Origin: Roseovarius nanhaiticus | Lineage (GTDB): Bacteria > Pseudomonadota > Alphaproteobacteria > Rhodobacterales > Rhodobacteraceae | Reading direction: 5' to 3' | NCBI RefSeq assembly: GCF_900156535.1 | Contig: NZ_FTNV01000001.1 | Location: forward strand, 1,922,001 to 1,986,000 | Length of the DNA stretch: 64,000 bases | Shown here: piece after piece, positions 17,351 to 25,685 of the stretch | Numbering within the stretch: the stretch's first letter is position 1 | How the letters are laid out: every line of letters begins with the position of its first letter | Made by a program: the position numbers and the translations under genes | The notes under the pieces: generated by a model | What the model was told of the DNA's origin: nothing | The model's database searches: none | What the model saw: only the letters and a program-made list of their open reading frames with translations

Positions 17351-19393
17351 TTAGCCCCGCCGTCTGCGCCTGCGCCCCTCGTCGCCGCCACCCGATCCAG
17401 CGTTGAAATTCGGGCTGGGCAAGGTCGTGATCTTGGCAAGCTCGGGGAATGTCTCGGTCTTGTGCGGGATCGCGTTGGCGGCCACGAAATGCTCCTGAAA
17501 CTTGGGCTCGATGGCCGTCTCGACCTTGTGGATGCGGCGCACCATCTGTTCGATCTCGGCCCGCGCCTTGAGGCTGCAAAGCGCAATGCGCGCGCCCGTG
17601 CCCGCCGCATTGCCCGCCGATGTCACCTTGCTCAGATGCGCATCGGGGATCATGCCCAGCACCATCGCGTGCAGGTTCGAAATATGCGCGCCGAAGGCCC
17701 CGGCCAGCACGACGCGGTCCACCTTGTCGACGCCGCGTTCATCCATAAGCAGGCGCGCGCCGGCATAGAGCGCGGATTTGGCCAGCTGGATCGCGCGAAT
17801 GTCGCCTTGGGTCACGGTGATGCGCGGGCCGCCTTCATCCGTGCTGTCATGCACAAGATAGCTATGGGTGCGCCCCTCGGGCACCATGCGCGGCGTGCCG
17901 GTGGCCTCCGCGCTGCCCATCAGGCCGTTTTCGTCCATCAGCCCTGCCATGCGCAGTTCGGCCACGGCCTCGATGATGCCGGACCCGCAGATGCCGGTGA
18001 TGCCCGAGGCGCCGATGGCCTCATCGAAGCCTTCCTCATCGGACCAGAGGTCGCTGCCGATCACGCGAAAGCGCGGCTCTTTCGTCACGGGGTCGATGCG
18101 GATCGCCTCGATCGCGCCGGGTGCTGCGCGCTGGCCCGAACTGATCTGCGCACCCTCGAAGGCGGGGCCTGTGGGCGAGGAGCAGGCCAAAACGCCGCCC
18201 TTGTCGCCCAGAAGGATTTCGGCATTGGTGCCGACGTCGATGATCAACACCAGATCGTCCGACGCGCCCGGCTGCTCGGCCAGGGCAACGGCGGCGGCAT
18301 CGGCGCCGACATGGCCCGCAATGCAGGGCAGGATGTAGATGCGCGCGCGGTCGTTGATTGCGGTGATGTCCATCTCGCGCGCGTTCAGCGTGATGCTCTC
18401 GGACGTGGCCAGGGCGAAGGGGGCCTGGCCCAGCTCGACCGGGTCAATCCCCAGCAGCAGATGGTGCATGACCGGGTTGCAGACGATCACCGTTTCAACG
18501 ATCAGATCGGCCGAGATGTCCGCCTCCTTGGCGATTTCCTCGGCCAGAGTGTTGATCGCCTCGCGCACGGCGCGGGTCATTTCCTTGTCGCCGCCGGGGT
18601 TCATCATCGCATATGACACGCGGCTCATCAGATCCTCGCCAAAGCGGATCTGCGGGTTCATGATGCCCGAAGAGGCGATGACGGCGCCCGTGTCGAGATC
18701 GGTCAGGTGCGCGGCCACGGTGGTCGAGCCAAGGTCGATGGCCAGACCGTACAGCCCTGCCTCATGCAGGCCCGGCCAGATCTCGATCACGCGGGGTGTG
18801 TCGCCCGCGTGGCCCTTGTTCAGGGCCACGGTCACTTGCCATTTGCCCTTGCGCAGCACCGGCTGCAACTTGGACATCAGGGATAGATCGGCGGTGATGG
18901 CGGGAATGTCCCATTCGCGGCGCAGCGCGCGGGCCAGACGCTCGAAATCGCCGGTCGGCTCGTGCATGTCCGGCTCGTCCACCTCGACGAAATAGAGGCG
19001 CGTGGCGGGATCCATCTCGACCGCGCGGGTCGATGCGGCCTTGCGCACGACCTGGCGGTGGACCTGGCTCTCGGCGGGCACATCAATCACCACGTCGCGC
19101 TGCACGGTCGCCTGACAGCCGAGTCGCCGGCCTGCTTTCAGCCCGCGCTTGTCGTCATAGCGCTGCTCGACCGAATTCCACTCGGACAGCGCGTCCTCGG
19201 CCACGGTCACGCCATGCTTGGAAAACTCGCCGTAGCTGGGCGTGATTTGGCATTTCGAGCAGATGCCGCGCCCGCCACAGACCGAATCGAGATCGACGCC
19301 CAACTGCCGCGCGGCGGTCAGGACAGGCGTTCCGACAGGAAAGCGTCCACGCTTGCCCGAGGGAGTGAAAACGACGAGAGGATCGGTGCTCAT
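17351..19393 (-). CDS. RamA/RACo-like corrinoid-activating ferredoxin (ASKHA domain protein)
   Basis: Proteins of this type reductively reactivate Co(II) corrinoid proteins in cobalamin-dependent methyltransferase systems. The 680-aa product has an N-terminal [2Fe-2S] domain with Cys39, Cys45, Cys48 and Cys93 (CGGRGICSKC then GCQ). A linker follows, then a large ASKHA-type ATPase domain (YGLAIDLGSTTVAAHLTDLD, VLIIDVGTNAEILLG, VVLAGAFGAHI). The tail is basic (GRRRRRRG). No corrinoid protein or methyltransferase lies within the window. Its position beside serine-cycle genes suggests methyl groups from methylated amines may be fed to C1 assimilation, but this is inference. Confidence 0.85.
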   Translation of the reverse strand: MSTDPLVVFTPSGKRGRFPVGTPVLTAARQLGVDLDSVCGGRGICSKCQITPSYGEFSKHGVTVAEDALSEWNSVEQRYDDKRGLKAGRRLGCQATVQRDVVIDVPAESQVHRQVVRKAASTRAVEMDPATRLYFVEVDEPDMHEPTGDFERLARALRREWDIPAITADLSLMSKLQPVLRKGKWQVTVALNKGHAGDTPRVIEIWPGLHEAGLYGLAIDLGSTTVAAHLTDLDTGAVIASSGIMNPQIRFGEDLMSRVSYAMMNPGGDKEMTRAVREAINTLAEEIAKEADISADLIVETVIVCNPVMHHLLLGIDPVELGQAPFALATSESITLNAREMDITAINDRARIYILPCIAGHVGADAAAVALAEQPGASDDLVLIIDVGTNAEILLGDKGGVLACSSPTGPAFEGAQISSGQRAAPGAIEAIRIDPVTKEPRFRVIGSDLWSDEEGFDEAIGASGITGICGSGIIEAVAELRMAGLMDENGLMGSAEATGTPRMVPEGRTHSYLVHDSTDEGGPRITVTQGDIRAIQLAKSALYAGARLLMDERGVDKVDRVVLAGAFGAHISNLHAMVLGMIPDAHLSKVTSAGNAAGTGARIALCSLKARAEIEQMVRRIHKVETAIEPKFQEHFVAANAIPHKTETFPELAKITTLPSPNFNAGSGGGDEGRRRRRRG

Positions 19394-19556
19394 GACGGAC
19401 TTCCATCTGTTGCGCTGCAGCTTGGCCGGACATTAGGGGTTTATGCGCAAAGGGAAAGGCCAAGAGCGTCTTAAACTGGCCTCGGCGCGGCATGTTCTTC
19501 GCAAGCGCGCCCTTGGGAGGGACCGCACCGGACGGAAGCTGCCGCAAAGCGGTGCC

Positions 19557-20381
19557 TCAGCCTCGGCGCAAGGGCTCGCCATCGGGCAGGGTGATGCCCG
19601 CCACCTGCTCGGATATCGGATCGTTCGAGAGGGGGTGCACCTGCGATGTATAGGCCTCGGGATCGCGCATCGCCTCCCATTGGCCGCCGACATGGACCTC
19701 AAGCCCCGAGAAGCTGGCCTTGTAGCCCATCTTGGGCGATCCGGGCACCCAATAGCCCAGGTAGACATGGGGCAACTCGGCCTCGCGAGCGATCTCGATA
19801 TGATCGAGAATGATGTAGGTTCCCAGTGAATGACGGGTCCAGTCCGGGTCGAAGAAAGAATAGACCATGCTCACCCCATCCTCGAGCACGTCGGTCAGGC
19901 AGACGGCGATCAGATCGCCGGTGGCTTCTTCGACATATTCGACGACGCGGGTGCGGATCGGCGTTTCTTCGACCATGGAGGCGAACTCGAACGCATCCAT
20001 ATCCGCCATACCGCCCGCGGCATGGCGCGATTCCAGATAGCGCCGGAAAAGGGCGTATTGGTCTTCCGTCGCCCAAGGCGAGGTCGCCCGCCGCGCAAGC
20101 CCCGCGTTGCGGCGGATCACACGCTTCTGGCTTCTTGATGGCTGGAAATCCGCGACACTGATGCGCGCCGACATGCAGGCGGCGCAATCGGCGCAAGAGG
20201 GGCGGTACAAGACGTTCTGCGATCGGCGAAAGCCCTGCTTGCTCAGCCCGTCATTCAAACGCTGCGCGCCGTCGCCCTGCAGCGCAGTAAAGAGCTTGCG
20301 CTCCATCCGGCCCTCCAGGTACGGGCAAGGCTGCGGGGCCGTCACATAAAATTGCGGCGCTATCGTGGATGTATGTCGCAT
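19557..20381 (-). CDS. bpt: aspartate/glutamate leucyltransferase (Bpt type)
   Basis: Bpt transfers leucine from Leu-tRNA to N-terminal Asp/Glu, creating N-degrons for ClpAP. The 274-aa product has the ATE family N-terminus [20 protein letters not shown], the cysteine cluster [13 protein letters not shown], and the C-terminal transferase fold with [18 protein letters not shown] and [19 protein letters not shown] 20379-20381 is preferred to a TTG one codon earlier. It lies downstream of the RDD gene on the same strand, an arrangement common in Rhodobacterales. Confidence 0.92.
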   Translation of the reverse strand: MRHTSTIAPQFYVTAPQPCPYLEGRMERKLFTALQGDGAQRLNDGLSKQGFRRSQNVLYRPSCADCAACMSARISVADFQPSRSQKRVIRRNAGLARRATSPWATEDQYALFRRYLESRHAAGGMADMDAFEFASMVEETPIRTRVVEYVEEATGDLIAVCLTDVLEDGVSMVYSFFDPDWTRHSLGTYIILDHIEIAREAELPHVYLGYWVPGSPKMGYKASFSGLEVHVGGQWEAMRDPEAYTSQVHPLSNDPISEQVAGITLPDGEPLRRG

Positions 20382-20464
20382 CAAATCCCGGTTTCGTCAG
20401 CGTTTCGCGGAGCCTAGCAACGATGCCGCCCGCCGCCAAGACGCTATTGCCGGAGGGGGGCGCG

Positions 20465-20923
20465 TCAGCCTGCCGCGCGCCGATTGAGCATCGCCGTGCC
20501 CAGGATCATGTCGCTCAGGCCGCGCCCCGCGCCATCGGTCAGCATCAACAGGACAGAGATAACCTGCGGCAAAACGAAGGCCATGGAGGCGCTGTAGCCC
20601 AATGTATGCAAGGCCGCTGTAAGAGGGTCGAGGCGGGCGCCGTCATGGCGTCTCAACTCGATGGCCATCATCACCATGCCCCATGTGGCCGACCCGCGCG
20701 ACAGCGTCGCGATGCGGTAGACCAGTCCGACAGCCAGCATGAGCGCGGGTAGAAAAAAGAATCCGATCCCGAGGGTCAGGATGAGGGCAATGACGCAAAA
20801 GACCAGGATCAGCACCGAATCGATCAGCCATGCCAAGAGGCGCTTGGTCGGCACGCCGGCGTAGAATTCAGGCTGCGCGATAGGGTCGGGCAGCGCGGCA
20901 TGAGGCGAGGCAGGGCTGTGCAT
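20465..20923 (-). CDS. RDD family membrane protein
   Basis: The 152-aa product has the RDD domain: an N-terminal VPTKRLLAWLIDSVLILVFC helix, a second helix (LGIGFFFLPALMLAVGLVYR) and a C-terminal one near MAFVLPQVISVLLML. The start at 20923 has GGAG 6 nt upstream; the longer frame from 20959 lacks a ribosome site. RDD proteins are small inner-membrane proteins, some implicated in ion exchange, with no assigned role in this family. It lies 80 nt upstream of bpt. Confidence 0.82.
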   Translation of the reverse strand: MHSPASPHAALPDPIAQPEFYAGVPTKRLLAWLIDSVLILVFCVIALILTLGIGFFFLPALMLAVGLVYRIATLSRGSATWGMVMMAIELRRHDGARLDPLTAALHTLGYSASMAFVLPQVISVLLMLTDGAGRGLSDMILGTAMLNRRAAG

Positions 20924-21065
20924 GATCGGCTCCGTCGATGGGGGGTCTTGGGGCGGCATTGTTCAAGATAAAGGCATGGCGCGCGCCGCGATCAAGGTAT
21001 GACGTGGCCATGATCCGGCCGGGCGGCGCAATTGCACCGCCCGGTCATGGGTCCACGGGGGCGGA

Positions 21066-21506
21066 TCAGCGCTCGCCGGTCTCGCCCGTTTCCTCTGCGT
21101 CCTTGCGCCGGTTTTCGCTGCGCTCACTCATGAATTGGTCGAACTCGGCCTTGTCCTTGGCGGCGCGCAGGCGCTCCAAGAACTGCTCGAAGCTGGCCTG
21201 TTCGTCCTGCAGGCGGCGCAACGTCTCGTCGCGGTAGGCGTCGAAGGCGGTGTTCCCGCTGCTGCGCGAGGCCGTCATGCGGCTGGCGAAGGGGGCAGTG
21301 CGGCAGGTGCTGTGGTCTCTCATCGGGCGTTTGCTCCATATCAGATAGCCAAGAAGGGCGAGGCCGATAGGCCAGATCGTGGCAAAACTGACCACGAGGA
21401 GGGCAACCCAAGCCAGGGTGCCGCGCCGGTCCAGCCAGGCGGTAATGCCGTCCAGCCAGCGCATCGCACTGCCGGCGGCGGTCGGGTGTTGGGCGGTGGT
21501 GGTCAT
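21066..21506 (-). CDS. DUF2852 family membrane protein
   Basis: The 146-aa product has one hydrophobic segment pair (LAWVALLVVSFATIWPIGLALLGYLIW). It is followed by a cytoplasmic region rich in charged residues with a probable coiled coil (DAYRDETLRRLQDEQASFEQ through RAAKDKAEFDQFM). This matches DUF2852 proteins of Rhodobacterales; the function is unknown. AGAGGA lies 6 nt before ATG 21506. Two similar ATGTAAA-type inverted repeats lie just upstream, one abutting the ribosome site, which suggests autoregulated or tightly repressed expression. Confidence 0.75.
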   Translation of the reverse strand: MTTTAQHPTAAGSAMRWLDGITAWLDRRGTLAWVALLVVSFATIWPIGLALLGYLIWSKRPMRDHSTCRTAPFASRMTASRSSGNTAFDAYRDETLRRLQDEQASFEQFLERLRAAKDKAEFDQFMSERSENRRKDAEETGETGER

Positions 21507-21528
21507 CGCAAATCCTCTTTGCTGCGGT

Positions 21529-21547
21529 ATGTAAATGATCTTCACAT
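21529..21547. promoter_or_regulatory. operator-like repeat, copy 1 (ATGTAAA-N5-TTCACAT)
   Basis: This dyad has 7-nt arms, one mismatch and a 5-nt spacer. It lies 22 bp before the DUF2852 start. It matches the architecture of the perfect copy 58 bp away (centre to centre). Confidence 0.55.
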
Positions 21548-21586
21548 CTTCTAGATTGGGCCGCGGAGGCTCCTGCGCAAGATCCC

Positions 21587-21605
21587 ATGTAAATTAATTT
21601 TACAT
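21587..21605. promoter_or_regulatory. operator-like repeat, copy 2 (ATGTAAA-N5-TTTACAT)
   Basis: This perfect dyad lies in the DUF2852-glnE divergent region, about 78 bp before glnE. It is AT-rich against a GC-rich background. The regulator is unknown. Confidence 0.6.
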
Positions 21606-21682
21606 TTTTCGGATCGGGGCACCGGCAGGCGCGCCGTTTGACCGCCATTGACCGCCCCCCGGCCATGCGTATCACTGAACGC

Positions 21683-24526
21683 ATGAATTTCTCTGACCGC
21701 ATCACCCGCGTCCCGCATCCCTTCGCCCAGGACCACGCCGACGAGGCGCTGGCGCGCTACCCGGACGTGACGGGCGATGTCGCCGGCCTCATAGCCGGTG
21801 CGGCAGGGTGCAGCCCCTACCTGCGCCAGTTGATGCAAAGCGAGGCTGACTGGCTTCCATCCGCGCTTGAGGCGCCTGAGGAGGAAATGGCCAACCTCAT
21901 GAACGGCCTGCGCGCGCATGAGGGGGATCCCGGCGCGGCGCTGCGCCGGGCCAAGCGGCGCGCGGCGCTTCTGATCGGGCTCGCCGATCTGGGCGGGGTC
22001 TGGCCGCTGGCTCAGGTCACGCAGGCGCTGAGCGATCTGGCGGACCTGGCCTGCGACATCGCCCTGCGCCATGCCATCGCGCAGGAGCTGCGCCGCGGCA
22101 AGCTGCCGGGCATGACCGAAGCCGATCTGGACACCTGCGGCGGCATGACCGTGCTTGCCATGGGCAAGATGGGCGCGGGCGAGCTCAATTACAGCTCGGA
22201 TATCGACCTGATCTGTCTTTATGACGAGACGCGCTTTGACGGCGATGACCAACACGAGGCGCGCGCCGCCTTCGTGCGCGCCACCCGCCGCATGGCCCAG
22301 ATGTTGAGCGAGAATACCGCCGAGGGCTATGTTTTTCGCACCGATCTGCGGCTGCGACCCGATCCGGGCGTCACACCCGTCTGCATGTCGATGGCGGCTG
22401 CCGAGGCCTATTACGAAAGCCTTGGCCGCACATGGGAGCGCGCCGCCTATATCAAGGCGCGCCCCTCTGCAGGCGATCTGGAGGCGGGCGCGCAGTTCCT
22501 CAAGACGCTGACGCCATTTGTCTGGCGCCGCCATCTGGATTTCGCGGCGATCGAGGACGCGCACAACATGCGGCTGCGCATCCGGGCGCATAAGGGTCTC
22601 GGCGCCGATCTGGGCGGGCCGCTCGACCTGATGGGGCACAACATGAAGCTGGGCCGCGGCGGCATCCGCGAGATCGAGTTCTTCACCCAGACCCGTCAGC
22701 TGATCGCGGGCGGGCGCGATCCGTCCTTGCGCATGCGCGGCACGCTTGAAGGGCTGAAGGGGCTGGCGGAAAAAGAGTGGGTGCCGGCCAAGGTCGCCGA
22801 GGATCTGGCGGATCACTACCGCTTTCACCGCGAGGTCGAGCACCGCCTGCAAATGCTGCGCGATCAGCAGACCCATGATCTGCCCACCACGGACGAGGAG
22901 TTCGGCCGGCTGGCCGCCTTCATGGGCCGCGACGCCGAGGGGCTGAAGGACGAGCTTCTGTCCCGGCTCTGCGACGTGGACGGCGTCATCGAGCGGTTCT
23001 TTAAGCCCGAGGGCGGCGCGGGCGAGGATGCCGCGCGCGAGGCGGAGCAGGGCACGTGGCTCGACCCCAAGGTGATTGCCCGATGGCCGGGCTATCCGGC
23101 GCTGCGCTCGGACCGGGCAGTGCAGATCTTTCGCCGGCTGCGACCCGACATTCTGACGCGCCTGTCGCGCACATCGCATCCCGAGGAGGCGCTTTTGGCC
23201 TTTGACGGGTTTCTGGCGGGGCTGCCCGCCGGGGTGCAGGTGTTTTCCCTCTTCGAGAGCAATCCCCAGCTGATCGAGCTTCTGGTCGATATCGTCGGGA
23301 CTGCGCCCGCGCTGGCGGCATACCTTTCGCGCAACGCCGCCGTTTTTGATGCGGTGATCGCGGGCGATTTCTTTGCGCCCTGGCCGGGGCTTGCGGCGCT
23401 GCGCGCCGATATCGCCGCCCGCCTCGCGCGCGAGGCTGATTACGAGGCGCGCTTGATCGCGCTGCGCAGCTGGCGGCGCGAATGGCATTTCCGCATCGGC
23501 GTGCATCACCTGCGCGGCCTTGTGGACGCGGCCACATCCGCCCGACATTACGCCGATCTGGCCGAGGCCGTGCTGGGCGCGCTCTGGCCCGAGGTGGTGG
23601 CGCAGTTCGCGGCCAAGCACGGCCCGCCGCCGGGGCGCGGCGCGGCGGTGATGGGCATGGGATCATTGGGCACCCGCGCGCTCAATGCCGCGTCGGATCT
23701 GGACCTGATCGTGATCTACGACGCGGATGGCGCGGAAGGCTCGGACGGCCGCCGCCCGCTGGCGGTACAGCCCTATTACGCGCGCCTCACGCAGGCGATG
23801 ATCTCGGGGCTGACCGCACAGATGACGGGCGGGCGCCTATACGAGGTAGATATGCGCCTGCGCCCCTCCGGCAATCAGGGCCCCGTGGCCGTATCGCTGG
23901 CCGCCTTTCGCAGCTATCAGCAGAACGAGGCCTGGGGGTGGGAACATCTGGCGCTGACCCGCGCTCGCGCCGTGGCGGGCGAGGCGGATCTGGGGGCCGA
24001 AATCCAAGCCTTCCGCGCCGATCTGATCGCCGAGGTCGCGGCGCGCCCGAACGCCGAAAGCCGCCTCGCGCAGGAAGTGATCGACATGCGCGCGCGCATC
24101 GCCGCCGCCAAGCCGCCCGAGGGACCGCTCGACCCCAAGCTGGGGCCGGGACGGCTGCAGGATGTGCAGCTGATCGCGCAGGCCGCTGTCCTTGTCTCGG
24201 GGCGCGCTGTCACGGGCGCGCGGGCGGGTGTCAGCGCGGGCATCGCCGCCGGCCGCGCTCTGGGCTGGTGGGACGAGGCTGGCGCGTCGGCCCTGTCGCG
24301 CGCCGCCGCGATCTGCCGTGATGTGCAAATGACCGCGCGCCTTCTGGGCGATGGGCCGCTGGACCCCGAAACGCTTGGCGCGGGTGCGCGCGCCTTCGTC
24401 TTGCGCGAGGCGGGCTGCACCGATATCGCTGATCTGGTCGCCACGCTGTCAAGCCGGGCCGAGGCGGCGGCACAAGTCATAGACGCCGCCCTTGGCCGGG
24501 CGGGAACGGGCGAGGCAAAGCCATGA
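21683..24526 (+). CDS. glnE: bifunctional glutamine synthetase adenylyltransferase/deadenylase
   Basis: GlnE adenylylates and deadenylylates glutamine synthetase in response to PII status, tuning ammonia assimilation. The 947-aa product contains two nucleotidyltransferase domains: MGKMGAGELNYSSDIDLICL (about residues 170-190) and MGMGSLGTRALNAASDLDLIV (about 655-675). They are joined by helical regulatory regions (RGGIREIEFFTQ, FHREVEHRLQMLRDQQTH). ATG 21683 gives MNFSDRITRVPHPF, typical of roseobacter GlnE. The gene is followed by a small gene overlapping at ATGA. Confidence 0.95.
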   Translation: MNFSDRITRVPHPFAQDHADEALARYPDVTGDVAGLIAGAAGCSPYLRQLMQSEADWLPSALEAPEEEMANLMNGLRAHEGDPGAALRRAKRRAALLIGLADLGGVWPLAQVTQALSDLADLACDIALRHAIAQELRRGKLPGMTEADLDTCGGMTVLAMGKMGAGELNYSSDIDLICLYDETRFDGDDQHEARAAFVRATRRMAQMLSENTAEGYVFRTDLRLRPDPGVTPVCMSMAAAEAYYESLGRTWERAAYIKARPSAGDLEAGAQFLKTLTPFVWRRHLDFAAIEDAHNMRLRIRAHKGLGADLGGPLDLMGHNMKLGRGGIREIEFFTQTRQLIAGGRDPSLRMRGTLEGLKGLAEKEWVPAKVAEDLADHYRFHREVEHRLQMLRDQQTHDLPTTDEEFGRLAAFMGRDAEGLKDELLSRLCDVDGVIERFFKPEGGAGEDAAREAEQGTWLDPKVIARWPGYPALRSDRAVQIFRRLRPDILTRLSRTSHPEEALLAFDGFLAGLPAGVQVFSLFESNPQLIELLVDIVGTAPALAAYLSRNAAVFDAVIAGDFFAPWPGLAALRADIAARLAREADYEARLIALRSWRREWHFRIGVHHLRGLVDAATSARHYADLAEAVLGALWPEVVAQFAAKHGPPPGRGAAVMGMGSLGTRALNAASDLDLIVIYDADGAEGSDGRRPLAVQPYYARLTQAMISGLTAQMTGGRLYEVDMRLRPSGNQGPVAVSLAAFRSYQQNEAWGWEHLALTRARAVAGEADLGAEIQAFRADLIAEVAARPNAESRLAQEVIDMRARIAAAKPPEGPLDPKLGPGRLQDVQLIAQAAVLVSGRAVTGARAGVSAGIAAGRALGWWDEAGASALSRAAAICRDVQMTARLLGDGPLDPETLGAGARAFVLREAGCTDIADLVATLSSRAEAAAQVIDAALGRAGTGEAKP

Positions 24527-24795
24527 AGTCGAGTGATCCTCTGGACAAGAAAGGCCTCATTTACGAGGCGTTCCGCATCGAGGGCATCGCGCCCGAGGAA
24601 TGCCGCTCGATCTTTCTCGATTGGGCGCTGTCGCTGCCCGAGGGTCAGGACACGCAAGCCGCCATCGCGCATTTCCTTGACCGTTATCAGCCAGGCAACC
24701 CGGACCATCCGATGACGCAAGTTCTGCAGGAAGGCCAGCAGGCCGCAGCACGTCCGCGCCGCCGTGGCGGCTGGAAATCGCGCCCGAGAGACTGA
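24523..24795 (+). CDS. conserved small protein downstream of glnE, function unknown
   Basis: The 90-aa product overlaps the glnE stop by 4 nt (ATGA) and so is translationally coupled to it. It is soluble and mostly helical: DKKGLIYEAFRIEGIAPEEC, IFLDWALSLPEGQD, AIAHFLDRY. It ends in a basic tail (RPRRRGGWKSRPRD). I do not recognise an assigned function. The coupling suggests a role tied to nitrogen control, but nothing in the sequence proves it. Confidence 0.8.
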   Translation: MKSSDPLDKKGLIYEAFRIEGIAPEECRSIFLDWALSLPEGQDTQAAIAHFLDRYQPGNPDHPMTQVLQEGQQAAARPRRRGGWKSRPRD

Positions 24796-24982
24796 CCATT
24801 CGGCGCGTCGGGGCGCCTTCGGGGATTTGAGCGCCCCATGAGCGCCAGAGAGATACCACGCAATTGAGCCCAATTCGTCGCGAATTGGCCGCAATCGACC
24901 TGCATCTTCCAATCCAATTCAGGGGCCTTTCTCATCGCGGGGATCCCCAACCGGATAAGGCGACAAGCCGCAGGAGGACAGT

Positions 24983-25630
24983 ATGTCTAGATTCACTACA
25001 CCCATTCGGATCGCATCCGCGCTGGCGCTTGCCGTTGGTGTCTCGGCTTGCGCAAGCGCGCCCAGCCAGACAGTGACCCGTGCCGCCATCGTCGACACGG
25101 CGCAGCCCGCGCCCACAATGGCGCTCGATATCCAGTCCGTGCGCGTCAGCGTTCCCGAGACCCTGCAGGTCTCGGAAGCCAACAGCTATTACCCAGGCGG
25201 CGACATCGTCTGGCGCGGCGAGCCGATGGGCGACCGCCACGCGCAGGTCAAGGCCATCTTCGACGAGGCCATGGCGCGCGGCACGGCCGAGATGTCCTCG
25301 GGCATCCCCGCTGTTCTCGACATTCAGGTCACGCGCTTTCATGCGTTGACGCAAAAGGCGCGCTATTCGGTTGGCGGCGTGCATGACATGACATTCATCG
25401 CCACGCTGCGCGATCCGGCCACCGGCGCGCCCCTGACGCCGCCGCGCCGCATCAAGGCCGATCTCAAGGGATATGGCGGCAATGCGGCCATCGCCGCCGA
25501 GCAGCGCGGCGAGACCCAGAAGGTGCGCATCACCGACCACTTGGCCAAGGTGATCCGCCAGGAACTGATCCAGCCGGGCAGCTATCACGCCAAGGACCTC
25601 GGCCTGATGGCGATGTTCACCACGAAATAG
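24983..25630 (+). CDS. lipoprotein (DUF6778-like)
   Basis: The 215-aa product begins with a lipoprotein signal (RIASALALAVGVSAC) with the lipobox VSAC around Cys23, so it should be membrane-anchored in the periplasm or outer membrane. The mature part has an alpha/beta composition: MALDIQSVRVSVPETLQVSE, IVWRGEPMGDRHAQVKAIFD, VLDIQVTRFHALTQKARYSV. AGGAGGA precedes the ATG. The family resembles roseobacter proteins labelled DUF6778, recalled from memory. Function is unknown. Confidence 0.8.
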   Translation: MSRFTTPIRIASALALAVGVSACASAPSQTVTRAAIVDTAQPAPTMALDIQSVRVSVPETLQVSEANSYYPGGDIVWRGEPMGDRHAQVKAIFDEAMARGTAEMSSGIPAVLDIQVTRFHALTQKARYSVGGVHDMTFIATLRDPATGAPLTPPRRIKADLKGYGGNAAIAAEQRGETQKVRITDHLAKVIRQELIQPGSYHAKDLGLMAMFTTK

Positions 25631-25656
25631 GCTTTGCGCGCAGATCGAAACCCTCT

Positions 25657-25685
25657 AAGGGGACGGCATGACACCGTCCCCTTTT
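25657..25685 (+). terminator. terminator hairpin containing the start of the next gene
   Basis: A 10-bp stem (AAGGGGACGG with CCGTCCCCTT) has a 7-nt loop and continues into TTTT. It lies 26 nt after the lipoprotein stop. The loop contains the ATG of the following methyltransferase gene, and the 5' arm contains its ribosome site. Confidence 0.75.

Noticed and set aside
21551-23620. Long 689-codon frame on the minus strand opposite glnE
   Set aside because: It is the antisense shadow of glnE, made long by high third-position GC. It shows no family motifs and lacks a ribosome site.
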